A DNA stretch of 42,392 bases from Paludibacteraceae bacterium (GCA_017417025.1 JAFPZY010000038.1:1-42392), one strand, 5' to 3'; numbered from the stretch's first letter, positions 16,455-24,731 are shown. Notes: generated from the letters alone by a model not told the origin. A program made the numbers and translations.

Positions 16455-17018
16455 TCAGCGCACGCGCTCACAATAGCTGCCGTCGCGAGTATCAACACGG
16501 ATAATCTCTCCCTCGTTGATGAACAGAGGTACACGTATTTCCGCTCCTGTCTCCAGCTTGGCGGGCTTCAGTGTATTGGTAGCGGTGTCGCCTTTCAGAC
16601 CAGGCTCTGTGTAGGCCACGGCAAGCTCAACCTTGGTCGGGAGTTCCGCAAAGAGGATGGTGTCTGTCGAAGCATCACTCACTACATCGCAGATAAATCC
16701 GTCTTTCAGGTAATCCACACCTGTGATGAGGTCATGTGCAATTGGAACCTGCTCATAGGTCTCCTGGTTCATGAAAATATAGTCTTCGCCTTCCTTGTAG
16801 AGGAACTGATATGGGCGGCGCTCTACACGCACGTCTTCAAGCTTCTCGCCGATATTGAAGCGGCGCTCCAGTACACGACCGTCAACCACGTCTTTGAACT
16901 TGACACGCATAATCGTGTTGCCCTTGCCGGGTTTTACATGAAGGAACTCGATAACAAAATAAAGACGTCCGTCCATGCGGATACATACGCCGTTTTTGAT
17001 GTCTTGTGAATTAATCAT
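16455..17018 (-). CDS. efp: Translation elongation factor P
   Basis: This 187-residue protein has the three-domain EF-P length and the loop LHVKPGKGNT, with the conserved Lys32 at the tip that contacts the P-site tRNA. EF-P relieves ribosome stalling at polyproline stretches. The C-terminal block GAEIRVPLFINEGEIIRVDTRDG is diagnostic. It stands alone, with a canonical promoter 50 to 80 bp upstream. No epmA-like or other lysine-modifying gene is seen nearby. Confidence 0.97.
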   Translation of the reverse strand: MINSQDIKNGVCIRMDGRLYFVIEFLHVKPGKGNTIMRVKFKDVVDGRVLERRFNIGEKLEDVRVERRPYQFLYKEGEDYIFMNQETYEQVPIAHDLITGVDYLKDGFICDVVSDASTDTILFAELPTKVELAVAYTEPGLKGDTATNTLKPAKLETGAEIRVPLFINEGEIIRVDTRDGSYCERVR

Positions 17019-17066
17019 AACAACTCAACGTTTTTATAAAAATTATACAATCTTGATTTCACGGCG

Positions 17067-17098
17067 CAAAGGTATAAAAAAAAACGTAAATACACAAA
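17067..17098 (-). promoter_or_regulatory. Promoter of efp
   Basis: On the minus strand TTTG (17095-17098), 20 bp, TACCTTTG (17067-17074). Its -33 box lies 4 bp from the -33 box of the divergent marC promoter. Confidence 0.75.
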
Positions 17099-17102
17099 AA
17101 AA

Positions 17103-17134
17103 TTTGGATATTTCCGCTTTTTTTTGTATCTTTG
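17103..17134 (+). promoter_or_regulatory. Promoter of marC-queG-rpiB-radical SAM operon
   Basis: TTTG (17103-17106), 20 bp, TATCTTTG (17127-17134). It lies downstream of any longer in-frame start for marC, which supports the ATG at 17179. Confidence 0.75.
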
Positions 17135-17178
17135 CAGCCCGAAAAAAGAAAGCAACAACTTTTAACACAACAACAGCC

Positions 17179-17889
17179 ATGTCTTCACTTCAAAGTTTCT
17201 TCGGGACTTTCGACCTCTGGCAGGTCATTCCCTCGTTCTTTTTCCTGATTGCCATCATCGACCCTATTGGCAACATGCCATTCGTCATGTCGCAGAAGGA
17301 GAAGGGCGCAAAGATACACCCGCCTATGGTCTGCCTTTACTCAATGATTATTCTCATGGTATTCCTCCTTGCGGGCGACATGGTGCTGAAAATCTTCGGA
17401 ATACGTGTCGAGTATTTTGCCATAGCAGGAGGATTTGTCATCTTCCTCATGGCGCTTGAGATGTTGCTGGATGTCGTTATCTTCAAGCCTTCGGAGTTTG
17501 ACTCGGCTGGCGACCTCATACCGCTGGCCTTCCCTGCTTTCGCCGGACCGGGCACTTTCACAGCCCTCGTTTCCATGACGGCTGAATACAGCGTCATCAA
17601 CCTGCTCGTCACCATCATTCTCTGTATATCGGTTGTCTTTGGCGTGCTGGTGGGCACCAACTGGATTATGAAACACATGGGACAAGTCTCCTTATATATA
17701 ATAAGGAAGTTCTTCGGCGTGATTGCTATGGCCATCGCCGTGCAGCTCATGTTCGGCAACCTGGTCAAGGTCTTCCGTCCGCAGGCGGCAGACAACAGCA
17801 CACAGACGGAAACGACACAGACGGAAACAAGCCGCGCCGATGCTGACGCAATCGCTCATACAGACACTTGCGCTTGGCCTGGGGTTTGA
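17179..17889 (+). CDS. MarC-family integral membrane protein
   Basis: The 236-residue protein has six hydrophobic segments and MarC signatures: FFFLIAIIDPIGNMPFV near the N-terminus, PLAFPAFAGPGTFTALV in the middle and FFGVIAMAIAVQLMFGN near the end. The family is named after a gene in the marRAB region but has no firmly established function. The ATG at 17179 follows the promoter by about 40 nt. A hydrophilic threonine-rich tail (about residues 205-236) overlaps the queG start by 50 bp in another frame, so the tail may be shaped by the overlap rather than by function. Confidence 0.88.
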   Translation: MSSLQSFFGTFDLWQVIPSFFFLIAIIDPIGNMPFVMSQKEKGAKIHPPMVCLYSMIILMVFLLAGDMVLKIFGIRVEYFAIAGGFVIFLMALEMLLDVVIFKPSEFDSAGDLIPLAFPAFAGPGTFTALVSMTAEYSVINLLVTIILCISVVFGVLVGTNWIMKHMGQVSLYIIRKFFGVIAMAIAVQLMFGNLVKVFRPQAADNSTQTETTQTETSRADADAIAHTDTCAWPGV

Positions 17890-18523
17890 CGCTTGCGGCA
17901 CTGCCCGGGCGTGCCGGCTTGACGAAGACGCACTCTTCATGGACGGCTGGGTCGGTAGCGGGAACGCAGGCGAAATGACATACCTCGAGCGCAACCGCAG
18001 TCTCAGATACGACATTCGCGAGCTCGTCCCCGGAGCAAAAACAGTGGTGGTATGCCTGCTCTCTTATGCCAAGTCGGGCAAAGACTACCATCGCACCGTC
18101 AAGTCGCTCCTCTACCACCTGCAAGCATCTATAGAGCAGCATCTTACAGAACAGGGGGAGGACATTGCCGGACTGGTAAACCGCGACTGCCAGCACATCT
18201 TCTGCGACTCCGCACCTGTGCTTGAGAGACGCTGGGCTGTAAAAGCAGGGTTGGGCTTTATCGGCCGCAACCACCAGCTCATCAACCCGCACCTGGGGAG
18301 TCTCGTTCATCCGGGCGAACTGGTCCTCAACATCGATGTTCAGGGATGTGACGAGGCAGAGATACTGAACACAAACTGCGGAGACTGCCGCCGGTGCATT
18401 GACGCTTGCCCGGGCAAAGCTCTCGGCCTCGCTGAATGGGACGCACGCCGGTGCATAGCCTACGAAACTCATTATTGTCTTGTTTGTCAAAAATGTTGTC
18501 CATACAATGAAACCTTATTCTGA
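17840..18523 (+). CDS. queG: Epoxyqueuosine reductase, compact form
   Basis: This 227-residue protein shows the QueG core CDSAPVLERRWAVKAGLGFIG with the catalytic aspartate, the first cluster CGDCRRCIDACP and a second CLVCQKCCPYN. It reduces epoxyqueuosine to queuosine in tRNA using cobalamin and two [4Fe-4S] clusters. The protein ends four residues after the second cluster, whereas the QueG proteins I know are over 300 residues, with extra residues between the clusters and a C-terminal extension. Thus it is a compact version or has lost those parts. The ATG at 17840 overlaps marC by 50 bp; the N-terminus MLTQSLIQTLALGLGF fits the family. Confidence 0.85.
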   Translation: MLTQSLIQTLALGLGFDACGTARACRLDEDALFMDGWVGSGNAGEMTYLERNRSLRYDIRELVPGAKTVVVCLLSYAKSGKDYHRTVKSLLYHLQASIEQHLTEQGEDIAGLVNRDCQHIFCDSAPVLERRWAVKAGLGFIGRNHQLINPHLGSLVHPGELVLNIDVQGCDEAEILNTNCGDCRRCIDACPGKALGLAEWDARRCIAYETHYCLVCQKCCPYNETLF

Positions 18524-18524
18524 A

Positions 18525-18953
18525 ATGCGCATTGCAACAGCCTCCGACCACGCTGGCTATAACCTCAAACTCGCTCTCATCAACTGGCTGCAGGAACAGG
18601 GAGCAGAGGTCTTCGACTTCGGCTGCCACTCCACCGAAAGTTGCGACTATCCCGACTTCGCACACCCCATGGCGGCAGCGGTCGAAAAAGGGGACTTTGA
18701 CTTCGGCATCGCCGTCTGCTCTACAGGCAACGGCATCACCATGACATGCAACCACCATCGCGGCATACGCGCTGCACTCTGCTGGGACGTGCCTCTCGCC
18801 GACTTCGCACGCCGCCACAACAACGCCAACATTCTCGGCCTCCCGGCTAACTACGTCTCGCCCGACCTCGCATTGCGCATCACCGCGCAATTCCTCACCA
18901 CTGACTTCGAGGGAGGCCGCCACCAACGCCGCATTGACAAGATTCCGGTTTGA
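18525..18953 (+). CDS. rpiB: Ribose-5-phosphate isomerase B
   Basis: This 142-residue protein begins MRIATASDHAGYNLK, the phosphate-binding start of the RpiB/LacAB family, and contains GIAVCSTGNGITMTCNHHRGIRAALCWD, with the catalytic cysteine (CSTGNG) and the anion-hole glycines. It interconverts ribose 5-phosphate and ribulose 5-phosphate. I chose the ATG at 18525 because family members start two or three residues before the ASDHAG motif; an alternative ATG at 18507 lies inside queG. The stop codon overlaps the TTG start of the next gene, giving tight coupling. Confidence 0.9.
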   Translation: MRIATASDHAGYNLKLALINWLQEQGAEVFDFGCHSTESCDYPDFAHPMAAAVEKGDFDFGIAVCSTGNGITMTCNHHRGIRAALCWDVPLADFARRHNNANILGLPANYVSPDLALRITAQFLTTDFEGGRHQRRIDKIPV

Positions 18954-19924
18954 CACGCCTCATCTTTAATAGGGTGCGCAATATGCTGCAGGCGGAGACT
19001 GACATGCTCCTCTGCAGGTTGGGCATAATGCACTGGAAGCACATGCCGTCTTTCGTCAGCGTGGAGCCTGCCGGTTTTTGTCAGTTGCGGTGTCCCGAAT
19101 GTCCTGTAGGTCAGGCTGCTGCAGCCGGCAGTGCCGCCCAAAGGCAGTTCATGGACTTTGCCCTTTTCAGCCGCATTCTGCACGAACTTGCACCCTATGT
19201 CCACACCATGCAGTTCTATTTTCAAGGCGAGCCTCTACTCAACACACAGCTCCCGCGCATGCTGCAAGCGGCACACGACAAAGGCATCTACACAGTCGTC
19301 TCCACCAACGCACAACTGCTCACACAGGAAACGGCTCTCGCATTGCTCGGGGCAGGGCTTAACCGCATCATCGTATCTGTGGACGGACTGACAGAAGAAG
19401 TATATTCTGCTTACAGACAGGGAGGTAGCCTGCAAAAAGCACTCAACGGACTCAGGTTCCTCCGCGAGGCAAAAACGCAACTAAAAGCACACACATGCAT
19501 CGAATTGCAGTGCCTCCGACTCAAAACCAACGAACATCAGTGGGCGGATTTTCGCCGCAACTACAAGCAGCTTGGAGCCGACCGCCTGACCTTGAAAACA
19601 GCGCAATTGTATGATTATCAACACGGCAACCCTCTCATGCCCACCAACCCGCGCTACAGCCGCTATGTCCGCGGCAGCGACGGACTTTATCATCTGCGGC
19701 ACACAGGCAGAGGCTTGTGCCGAAGGCTTTTGTCAGGCTGCGTCATTGACTCTGCAGGCAATGTCCTCCCTTGCTGCTTTGACAAAGCTCGCGAACACCC
19801 GTTCGGCAACATGGACAAGCAGACATTCGCCGAATGCTGGCTGTCGCCACAGGCATTCGCATTCAGACGTAAAGTATTGGAAAACAGGCAGAACGTGCAT
19901 ATCTGCACCAACTGCACGGAGTAG
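18950..19924 (+). CDS. Radical SAM/SPASM-domain protein
   Basis: The 324-residue protein has the radical SAM cluster motif CQLRCPEC (C44, C48, C51), an FYFQGEPLLN SAM-binding strand, and a C-terminal SPASM-type region with GCVIDSAGNVLPCC and the terminal CTNC for auxiliary Fe-S clusters. Such enzymes generate a 5'-deoxyadenosyl radical for peptide or small-molecule modification. Homologues are common in Bacteroidales but the substrate is unknown to me, and no precursor-peptide gene is adjacent. The start is uncertain: TTG at 18950 overlaps the rpiB stop; GTG at 18974 and ATG at 18983 are alternatives. Its stop abuts that of the next, convergent gene. Confidence 0.85.
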   Translation: MTRLIFNRVRNMLQAETDMLLCRLGIMHWKHMPSFVSVEPAGFCQLRCPECPVGQAAAAGSAAQRQFMDFALFSRILHELAPYVHTMQFYFQGEPLLNTQLPRMLQAAHDKGIYTVVSTNAQLLTQETALALLGAGLNRIIVSVDGLTEEVYSAYRQGGSLQKALNGLRFLREAKTQLKAHTCIELQCLRLKTNEHQWADFRRNYKQLGADRLTLKTAQLYDYQHGNPLMPTNPRYSRYVRGSDGLYHLRHTGRGLCRRLLSGCVIDSAGNVLPCCFDKAREHPFGNMDKQTFAECWLSPQAFAFRRKVLENRQNVHICTNCTE

Positions 19925-20611
19925 TCACTCCGCCGATTCGTCTATCAGTTTCAGCCCCTTGCCGTGAACTGCCACTATGCGCACACCCTCCACCTCTTCA
20001 AGGTAACGGCGCAGCCGGTGCACATACACGGCCATTGAACGGGCGGCAAAACAATCGTCAGTCAGCCATACGCTCTTCAGTATCACTGTCTTGTCCACCA
20101 TCTTGTTCATGTTGCGGCACAAAAGCAGCAGCAGGTCGCTCTCGCGCGAAGATAATTCGCGATCCCCGAGCACCTGCCTCTTCGCATCAAACGTCACCCC
20201 GCCGAGACTGAAAATCTCCTGCCCCTCGTCTTTGTTGCGCCTTACAAGACGAAGCAGAGCCTGTATCCGGCAAACCAGAATGTCAAAAGAGAACGGCTTG
20301 AACACATAGTCGTCGCAGCCTGCTGCATAGCCCGCCAGCACATCCTCTTTCGACGTGCGGTCCGACATCAGCACTACCGGCACTGACACATTACGCAGCC
20401 TCAGTTCGCGCACTATGTCTGTCCCGCTCATGTCGGAGGTGTTCTCCACTATGCACAAATCCGGAGCACGCTGGCACGCGGTATCTATGCAATCGCCCGA
20501 CTTGTCGGCCTGAAAAATGTCATAACCGCGCTCATGTAGGAGGTCGCGCAAAAGCATGCGCAGACTCGAGTCGCTGATGCACAGCAAAATACTTGTTTTG
20601 CAGTCTTTCAT
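19925..20611 (-). CDS. RprY-like response regulator with degenerate receiver domain
   Basis: The 228-residue protein has an OmpR-type receiver and a winged-helix DNA-binding domain (RESDLLLLLCRN, then ARSMAVYVHRLRRYLE and IVAVHGKGLKLID), close in layout to Bacteroidetes RprY. The receiver is unusual. The phosphoacceptor position reads CIVEN, so Asp56 is Glu; the acidic pair usually found at positions 12-13 is Ile-Ser, leaving only D14; K105 (VFKPFS) is retained. It is therefore unlikely to be phosphorylated normally. No histidine kinase is adjacent. It is convergent with the radical SAM gene with no gap. Confidence 0.88.
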   Translation of the reverse strand: MKDCKTSILLCISDSSLRMLLRDLLHERGYDIFQADKSGDCIDTACQRAPDLCIVENTSDMSGTDIVRELRLRNVSVPVVLMSDRTSKEDVLAGYAAGCDDYVFKPFSFDILVCRIQALLRLVRRNKDEGQEIFSLGGVTFDAKRQVLGDRELSSRESDLLLLLCRNMNKMVDKTVILKSVWLTDDCFAARSMAVYVHRLRRYLEEVEGVRIVAVHGKGLKLIDESAE

Positions 20612-20695
20612 ACATCTGTTTACAAAACAAATTTTGTGCCAAACATGTAAAATACACCCGCTGAAGACAAAAAATAAAAAAAATAACTCCTTTTT

Positions 20696-20727
20696 CTTGC
20701 AAATACAGGAAATCTTGCTTATCTTTG
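20696..20727 (+). promoter_or_regulatory. Promoter of ansA-pepD
   Basis: CTTG (20696-20699), 20 bp, TATCTTTG (20720-20727). The ATG follows 27 nt later. Confidence 0.65.
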
Positions 20728-20754
20728 TAGGCGCAAAACAAAGGAGTTGCTATC

Positions 20755-21789
20755 ATGCAAATACTTGTTATCCTCACCGGCGGAACCATAACCATGGTCC
20801 GCAATCCGGAAAACGGGGCGCTGCGTCCCGCTGATACTGAGACATTCAGGGCTTTCGTGCCGGAGCTTTTTGCGTCCGACATACATGTGGACATGCTCAC
20901 CTTCAGCCCGCTCATCGACTCCTCCGATGTGTCGCCTGACGACTGGAGCCGCATGGCGCGGACTGTTTACGAGAACTACAACCGCTACGACGGCTTCGTC
21001 ATCCTCCACGGCACCGATACCATGTCCTATTCCGCAAGTGCTGTCAGCTTCATGCTGCAGAACCTCACCAAGCCCGTCGTCTTCACCGGAAGCCAGCTCC
21101 CAGTCGGGGTGCTCCGCTCCGATGCTAAAGAGAACCTCCTCACCGCAGTCGAAATAGCGGCGGCGAAAGACACTGACGGGCAGTGCCTTGTGCCCGAAGT
21201 ATGCCTTTGCTTCGAGGGGAAAGTCTTCCGCGCCAACCGCACTACAAAAAAGAACGCGGAGCATTTTGAGGCTTTCGAGAGTTACAACTACCCCGCACTC
21301 GCTAAAGCGGGGGTACACATCAACTATCGCCGGCACCTCATACACTACCCCGCCCCTGACACACAATTGCAGCTCCTCGACAAAACCGACCGTCACGTGG
21401 CGCTGCTCAAAATCTTCCCCGGCATCACCGAGGAAGTCGTGCACGCCATTCTCACCACCCCGGGCCTGAAAGGGGTCGTCCTCGAGACTTACGGCTCCGG
21501 CAACGCACCCTCGTCCGAGTGGCTCTATCTGCAACTCAAAGAGGCGGTCGGCAGAGGAATCATCGTCGTCAATAAGACGCAGTGCAGCACAGGCAGTGTC
21601 GAAATGGGGCGATACGAAGTCAGCATCAACCTGCTCAAGGCGGGAGTCCTATCCGGATACGACATCACAACCGAGGCCCTACTCACCAAAATGATGTGGC
21701 TCCTCGGCCAATACCCCGCCGACATGCACACCGTCAAAGACATGCTGCAGCACTCCGTTGCCGGAGAAATGACTGAAGCCGGTGTCTGA
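20755..21789 (+). CDS. ansA: Type I L-asparaginase
   Basis: This 344-residue protein opens MQILVILTGGTITM, carrying the first catalytic threonine, and has the second active-site block VILHGTDTMSYSASA with the Thr-Asp pair. No signal peptide is present, so it is the cytoplasmic type I enzyme that hydrolyses asparagine to aspartate and ammonia. The later motif NKTQCSTGSV is typical of the AnsA group. It precedes pepD by 37 bp in the same direction, suggesting a shared role in amino-acid and dipeptide catabolism. Confidence 0.94.
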   Translation: MQILVILTGGTITMVRNPENGALRPADTETFRAFVPELFASDIHVDMLTFSPLIDSSDVSPDDWSRMARTVYENYNRYDGFVILHGTDTMSYSASAVSFMLQNLTKPVVFTGSQLPVGVLRSDAKENLLTAVEIAAAKDTDGQCLVPEVCLCFEGKVFRANRTTKKNAEHFEAFESYNYPALAKAGVHINYRRHLIHYPAPDTQLQLLDKTDRHVALLKIFPGITEEVVHAILTTPGLKGVVLETYGSGNAPSSEWLYLQLKEAVGRGIIVVNKTQCSTGSVEMGRYEVSINLLKAGVLSGYDITTEALLTKMMWLLGQYPADMHTVKDMLQHSVAGEMTEAGV

Positions 21790-21826
21790 AACAGTAACCT
21801 TATTATAATATAAAAACAATAACAAC

Positions 21827-23272
21827 ATGAAGAACTTGCAGCCGCAGGCTTTGTGGAACCACTTCCACAGCCTCACACAGATTCCCCGTCCATCGGGCAA
21901 AAAAGAAGAAATCTCACGTTTCCTTGCCGACTTCGGCCGCAGCCTCGGTCTGGAGACTGTCACCGACGAAATAGGCAATGTCATCATACGCAAGCCTGCA
22001 ACACCCGGCTACGAGAACCATCCGGGGGTTATCCTGCAAGGGCACATGGACATGGTCCCGCAGAAAAACGGCGACAAAGTCTTTGATTTTGAGAAAGATG
22101 CTATTCAGGCTTATGTCGAGGACAATGGTGAGTGGGTTACAGCCGACGGCACCACCCTCGGAGCCGACAATGGCATCGGCGTTGCCACGGCCATGGCTAT
22201 TCTGGCTGACAAGAATGTTGTACACCCGCCGCTTGAGGCGTTCTTCACCGTGGACGAGGAAACAGGCATGTACGGCGCACAGGCGCTGCAGGGAGGTGTC
22301 CTGAAGGGCAATATCCTCCTCAACCTCGACTCCGAGACTGAGGGCGAACTCTATATCGGCTGCGCAGGAGGCATCGACGGCACGGCACGCTTCCCCTTCA
22401 CACCGGTGGAGACCGAGGAAGGCGACATCGCCCTCAAGGTCACTCTTACAGGACTCAAAGGCGGGCACTCGGGCTGCGATATCCACCTCCAGAGGGCCAA
22501 TGCCAACAAACTCCTCTTCCGCTTCCTCAAAGACGCTGTTGCCAACTACGAGGCACGCCTCGCTTCGGTCGAAGGAGGCTCGCTGCGCAACGCCATTCCG
22601 CGTGAGGCTTGCGCCGTCATCACACTTCCCGCTGATGGCAAAGACGAGATGTTGCAGCTCGTCGCTGACTACGAAGACCTCTTTATCCGCGAGTACGACG
22701 GTGTCGAGGACAACATCCACTTCACTGCCGAAGAAACCGAATGCCCGAAAACCGAAATGCCGGAAGATGTACAGGACTTCCTCATTCATGCCATAACCAT
22801 CTGTCCTCACGGTGTTTACCGCATGATTCCTGAGATGCCCGATGTCGTCGAAACCAGCAACAACCTCTCCACTGTCTCTATGGAAGGCAACTGCGTCAAG
22901 GTCCTCTGCCTCACACGCTCGTCTGTCGAGAGCCGCAAAGAGGAACTCCGCCAGATTATCGAATCCACCTTCGCCATCGCAGGAGCGGAAATAGAGTTTT
23001 CAGGCTCATACCCGGGCTGGAAACCCAACCTCAACAGCCGTATTCTGGGCGTAATGCAGGACATCTACAAAAAGGAATTTGGCAGCGACCCGCGCATCAT
23101 CACCATTCATGCCGGACTCGAGTGTGGCATCATCGGCCGCAACTATCCCGGCATGGACATGATTTCCTTCGGTCCCACCATCGAGCACCCGCACTCACCC
23201 GACGAGCGCGTCAATATCGCCACAGTGCAGAAGTTCTGGCAGTTCCTCCTCGCCACACTCAAAGCCTTGTAA
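21827..23272 (+). CDS. pepD: Aminoacyl-histidine dipeptidase (M20 family)
   Basis: This 481-residue protein matches PepD throughout: VILQGHMDMVPQKN (metal ligand His and catalytic Asp, about residues 67-80), TTLGADNGIGVA, FTVDEETGMYGA (catalytic glutamate) and GLKGGHSGCDIH for the lid domain, ending with HAGLECGIIG and SFGPTIEHPHSPDE. It is a cytosolic Zn-dependent dipeptidase with broad specificity, including Xaa-His. Length is typical. A long hairpin lies just downstream. Confidence 0.95.
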   Translation: MKNLQPQALWNHFHSLTQIPRPSGKKEEISRFLADFGRSLGLETVTDEIGNVIIRKPATPGYENHPGVILQGHMDMVPQKNGDKVFDFEKDAIQAYVEDNGEWVTADGTTLGADNGIGVATAMAILADKNVVHPPLEAFFTVDEETGMYGAQALQGGVLKGNILLNLDSETEGELYIGCAGGIDGTARFPFTPVETEEGDIALKVTLTGLKGGHSGCDIHLQRANANKLLFRFLKDAVANYEARLASVEGGSLRNAIPREACAVITLPADGKDEMLQLVADYEDLFIREYDGVEDNIHFTAEETECPKTEMPEDVQDFLIHAITICPHGVYRMIPEMPDVVETSNNLSTVSMEGNCVKVLCLTRSSVESRKEELRQIIESTFAIAGAEIEFSGSYPGWKPNLNSRILGVMQDIYKKEFGSDPRIITIHAGLECGIIGRNYPGMDMISFGPTIEHPHSPDERVNIATVQKFWQFLLATLKAL

Positions 23273-23305
23273 AAAAAGCAAGGACTTTACATAGCAAGGA
23301 CTTAC

Positions 23306-23341
23306 ACATCAGCAGCCGCCTCAAAGAGCGGCTGTTGATGT
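23306..23341 (+). terminator. Hairpin downstream of pepD
   Basis: ACATCAGCAGCCGC (23306-23319) and GCGGCTGTTGATGT (23328-23341) form a 14-bp stem with one wobble pair. The following tract is only weakly T-rich. It fits a terminator or mRNA 3'-end stabiliser. Confidence 0.6.
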
Positions 23342-23380
23342 ATATTATTCCACAGCGACAAAACGGAAATAACAGTGCCC

Positions 23381-23435
23381 ACCGTCGGTCAACCGTCGGT
23401 CTACTGTCGGGTGACTGTCGGCTCACCGTCGGTAA
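23381..23435. repeat. Five 11-bp repeats (ACYGTCGG core)
   Basis: The core ACCGTCGG or ACTGTCGG starts at 23381, 23392, 23403, 23414 and 23425, exactly every 11 bp, with variable bases between the cores. Some copies are near-palindromic (ACCGTCGGT). Confidence 0.8.
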
Positions 23436-23504
23436 AGATAGCGAGAGAGAATAGAGATGACAAAGCAACAATAGATGAAAACATACATGATATAGAACCT
23501 AACA

Positions 23505-23536
23505 TTTGCAGGTTTCAGAGTTTTTGTGTATCTTTG
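23505..23536 (+). promoter_or_regulatory. Promoter of a putative small RNA
   Basis: TTTG (23505-23508), 20 bp, TATCTTTG (23529-23536) is a full match to the consensus, yet no plus-strand gene longer than 16 codons follows. Confidence 0.7.
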
Positions 23537-23540
23537 CACA

Positions 23541-23693
23541 CAAAAGTTAATACAGCAGAATGACAGCACTATATCCCGCCAGATGCGCACAACCAAGCCG
23601 CTCATGTTGAGACAAGTCCGCAATGTCTGCATAATGCAAATCAACGGGATATAAGTGCTTTGTAAAAGAAGAGGAGAACTCTTTGTCCTCCTC
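23541..23693 (+). ncRNA. Candidate structured small RNA
   Basis: The transcript from the promoter at 23505 would contain a long closing stem: GCACTATATCCCG (23566-23578) pairs with CGGGATATAAGTGC (23645-23658) with one bulged A. Inside are a short AGACA/TGTCT hairpin and about 65 nt of loops. A GAGGAG/CTCCTC hairpin (23671-23693) follows as a possible terminator. A 16-codon ORF (23560-23610) lies within it. No known RNA family is recognised; SRP RNA is excluded because the conserved GGAAGGAAGCAGC loop is absent. Confidence 0.4.
23671..23693 (-). terminator. Terminator of the 34-residue minus-strand gene
   Basis: GAGGAG and CTCCTC form a 6-bp stem; on the minus strand TTCTTTTAC follows. It lies 8 bp after the minus-strand stop at 23701 and may also end the plus-strand RNA. 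Confidence 0.5.
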
Positions 23694-23700
23694 ATCTTGG

Positions 23701-23805
23701 TTAATTCTCGCGAGAGTGCCAATACTCATCGTTGTTGGGATTCAATTGGTCTGCATGATTGTCATAATCAGCATCTTGATGGTCTCTATCTGAATGCCAG
23801 CTCAT
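23701..23805 (-). CDS. Small hydrophilic protein of 34 residues
   Basis: ATG at 23805 opens 34 codons ending TAA at 23701. The product is extremely polar (MSWHSDRDHQDADYDNHADQ and so on), and its second half contains LNPNNDEYWHSRE. Short proteins with a DNHxNQxNPNN-type motif recur in many bacteria as far as I remember, with no known function. It lies 57 bp downstream of, and in the same direction as, the 268-residue gene, with a terminator hairpin following. Composition and context suggest a real gene. Confidence 0.5.
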   Translation of the reverse strand: MSWHSDRDHQDADYDNHADQLNPNNDEYWHSREN

Positions 23806-23862
23806 AGTAAAACAATTTTTGTAATTAAACTTTAATTAACTCTAAAATTATAGGCATTCACA

Positions 23863-24669
23863 TTACTTAAATATGTAAGCCCTATATTTTTTCTCCAGTT
23901 TCTCCTTGAGAGGCAAAAGTATTTCTTTTTGATCTTCGCCCAACATAGAGTAATCTACGTTAGTGAGATAAACGTTCATAGTGAATGGACAGCCTTCTTC
24001 TGTTTTTGTTTTCCCATAGAGGACACTATCTATAGCGACCAGAGTCCATTTTTTAGCTGAACTATCTTGCTGTTGTTCTTCGTAAGAACATGCTTTTTCA
24101 TTATCAGTGTATAAGAGAAACCAGTTCTGCGAAAGAAACAGCCCAATGAAATAATGGAGTGGCTTCATACTTTTTTCCTCCAATCTTTTCTTATTAGAGT
24201 TTTCATAAACTCTGAATTGTTTAAAATCACGTCCCAACTTATATGCCTCATTGGAGAATCTTTCCGCCCTTTTAGCATACTGACGAAAAAAATGTGGAGA
24301 ATACACATCTAATTGACTCTGCTTTAAAGGATCTATGTACACACGCAAAACAAAAGGGGTGTTTCCTACAAAAGGAAGTATAGCAAATATACTTACATTT
24401 GGTTTTTCTAATTCCTCACTATTATGAATTTGGACATGAATCGAAAACCAAATATCGTTTTCATATATTAAAAAACCACGATGATAAGCTTTCCTTTCGC
24501 AGCAGTCTGCTAAAATGTCATTAAGTTTATCCTGCATTTCCTGATAAACTTCTGGTAAAATTTCACTGTTTAGAACAGGAACAACAAACTCGTCAAAAGT
24601 AAGATACACTTCACGAGATACTTCTGCCCAGAATTTGGGAGAGTCAAATTTAGAATCACCTTTTTTCAT
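23863..24669 (-). CDS. Hypothetical protein, 268 residues, probably acquired
   Basis: No family is recognised. The protein is soluble, has no signal peptide or membrane helix, is rich in aromatic residues (YFIGLFLSQNWFLLY), and has a lysine-rich C-terminus. The gene is markedly AT-richer than pepD and pnp on either side and sits beside tRNA-Asp, typical of a transferred gene. A canonical promoter lies about 65 bp upstream, and the 34-residue gene probably shares its transcript. It could be a defence or effector component, but nothing in the sequence shows it. Confidence 0.75.
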   Translation of the reverse strand: MKKGDSKFDSPKFWAEVSREVYLTFDEFVVPVLNSEILPEVYQEMQDKLNDILADCCERKAYHRGFLIYENDIWFSIHVQIHNSEELEKPNVSIFAILPFVGNTPFVLRVYIDPLKQSQLDVYSPHFFRQYAKRAERFSNEAYKLGRDFKQFRVYENSNKKRLEEKSMKPLHYFIGLFLSQNWFLLYTDNEKACSYEEQQQDSSAKKWTLVAIDSVLYGKTKTEEGCPFTMNVYLTNVDYSMLGEDQKEILLPLKEKLEKKYRAYIFK

Positions 24670-24731
24670 ATTTTTTAATTTTATTGATTAATCAGCAATT
24701 GGTATAAAAATATGAAAAACAAAACCGAGAG

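Noticed and set aside
23547-23729. 60-codon minus-strand ORF
   Set aside because: It overlaps the stop of the better-supported 34-residue gene and spans the palindromic stem of the plus-strand RNA candidate; its composition shows no domain.
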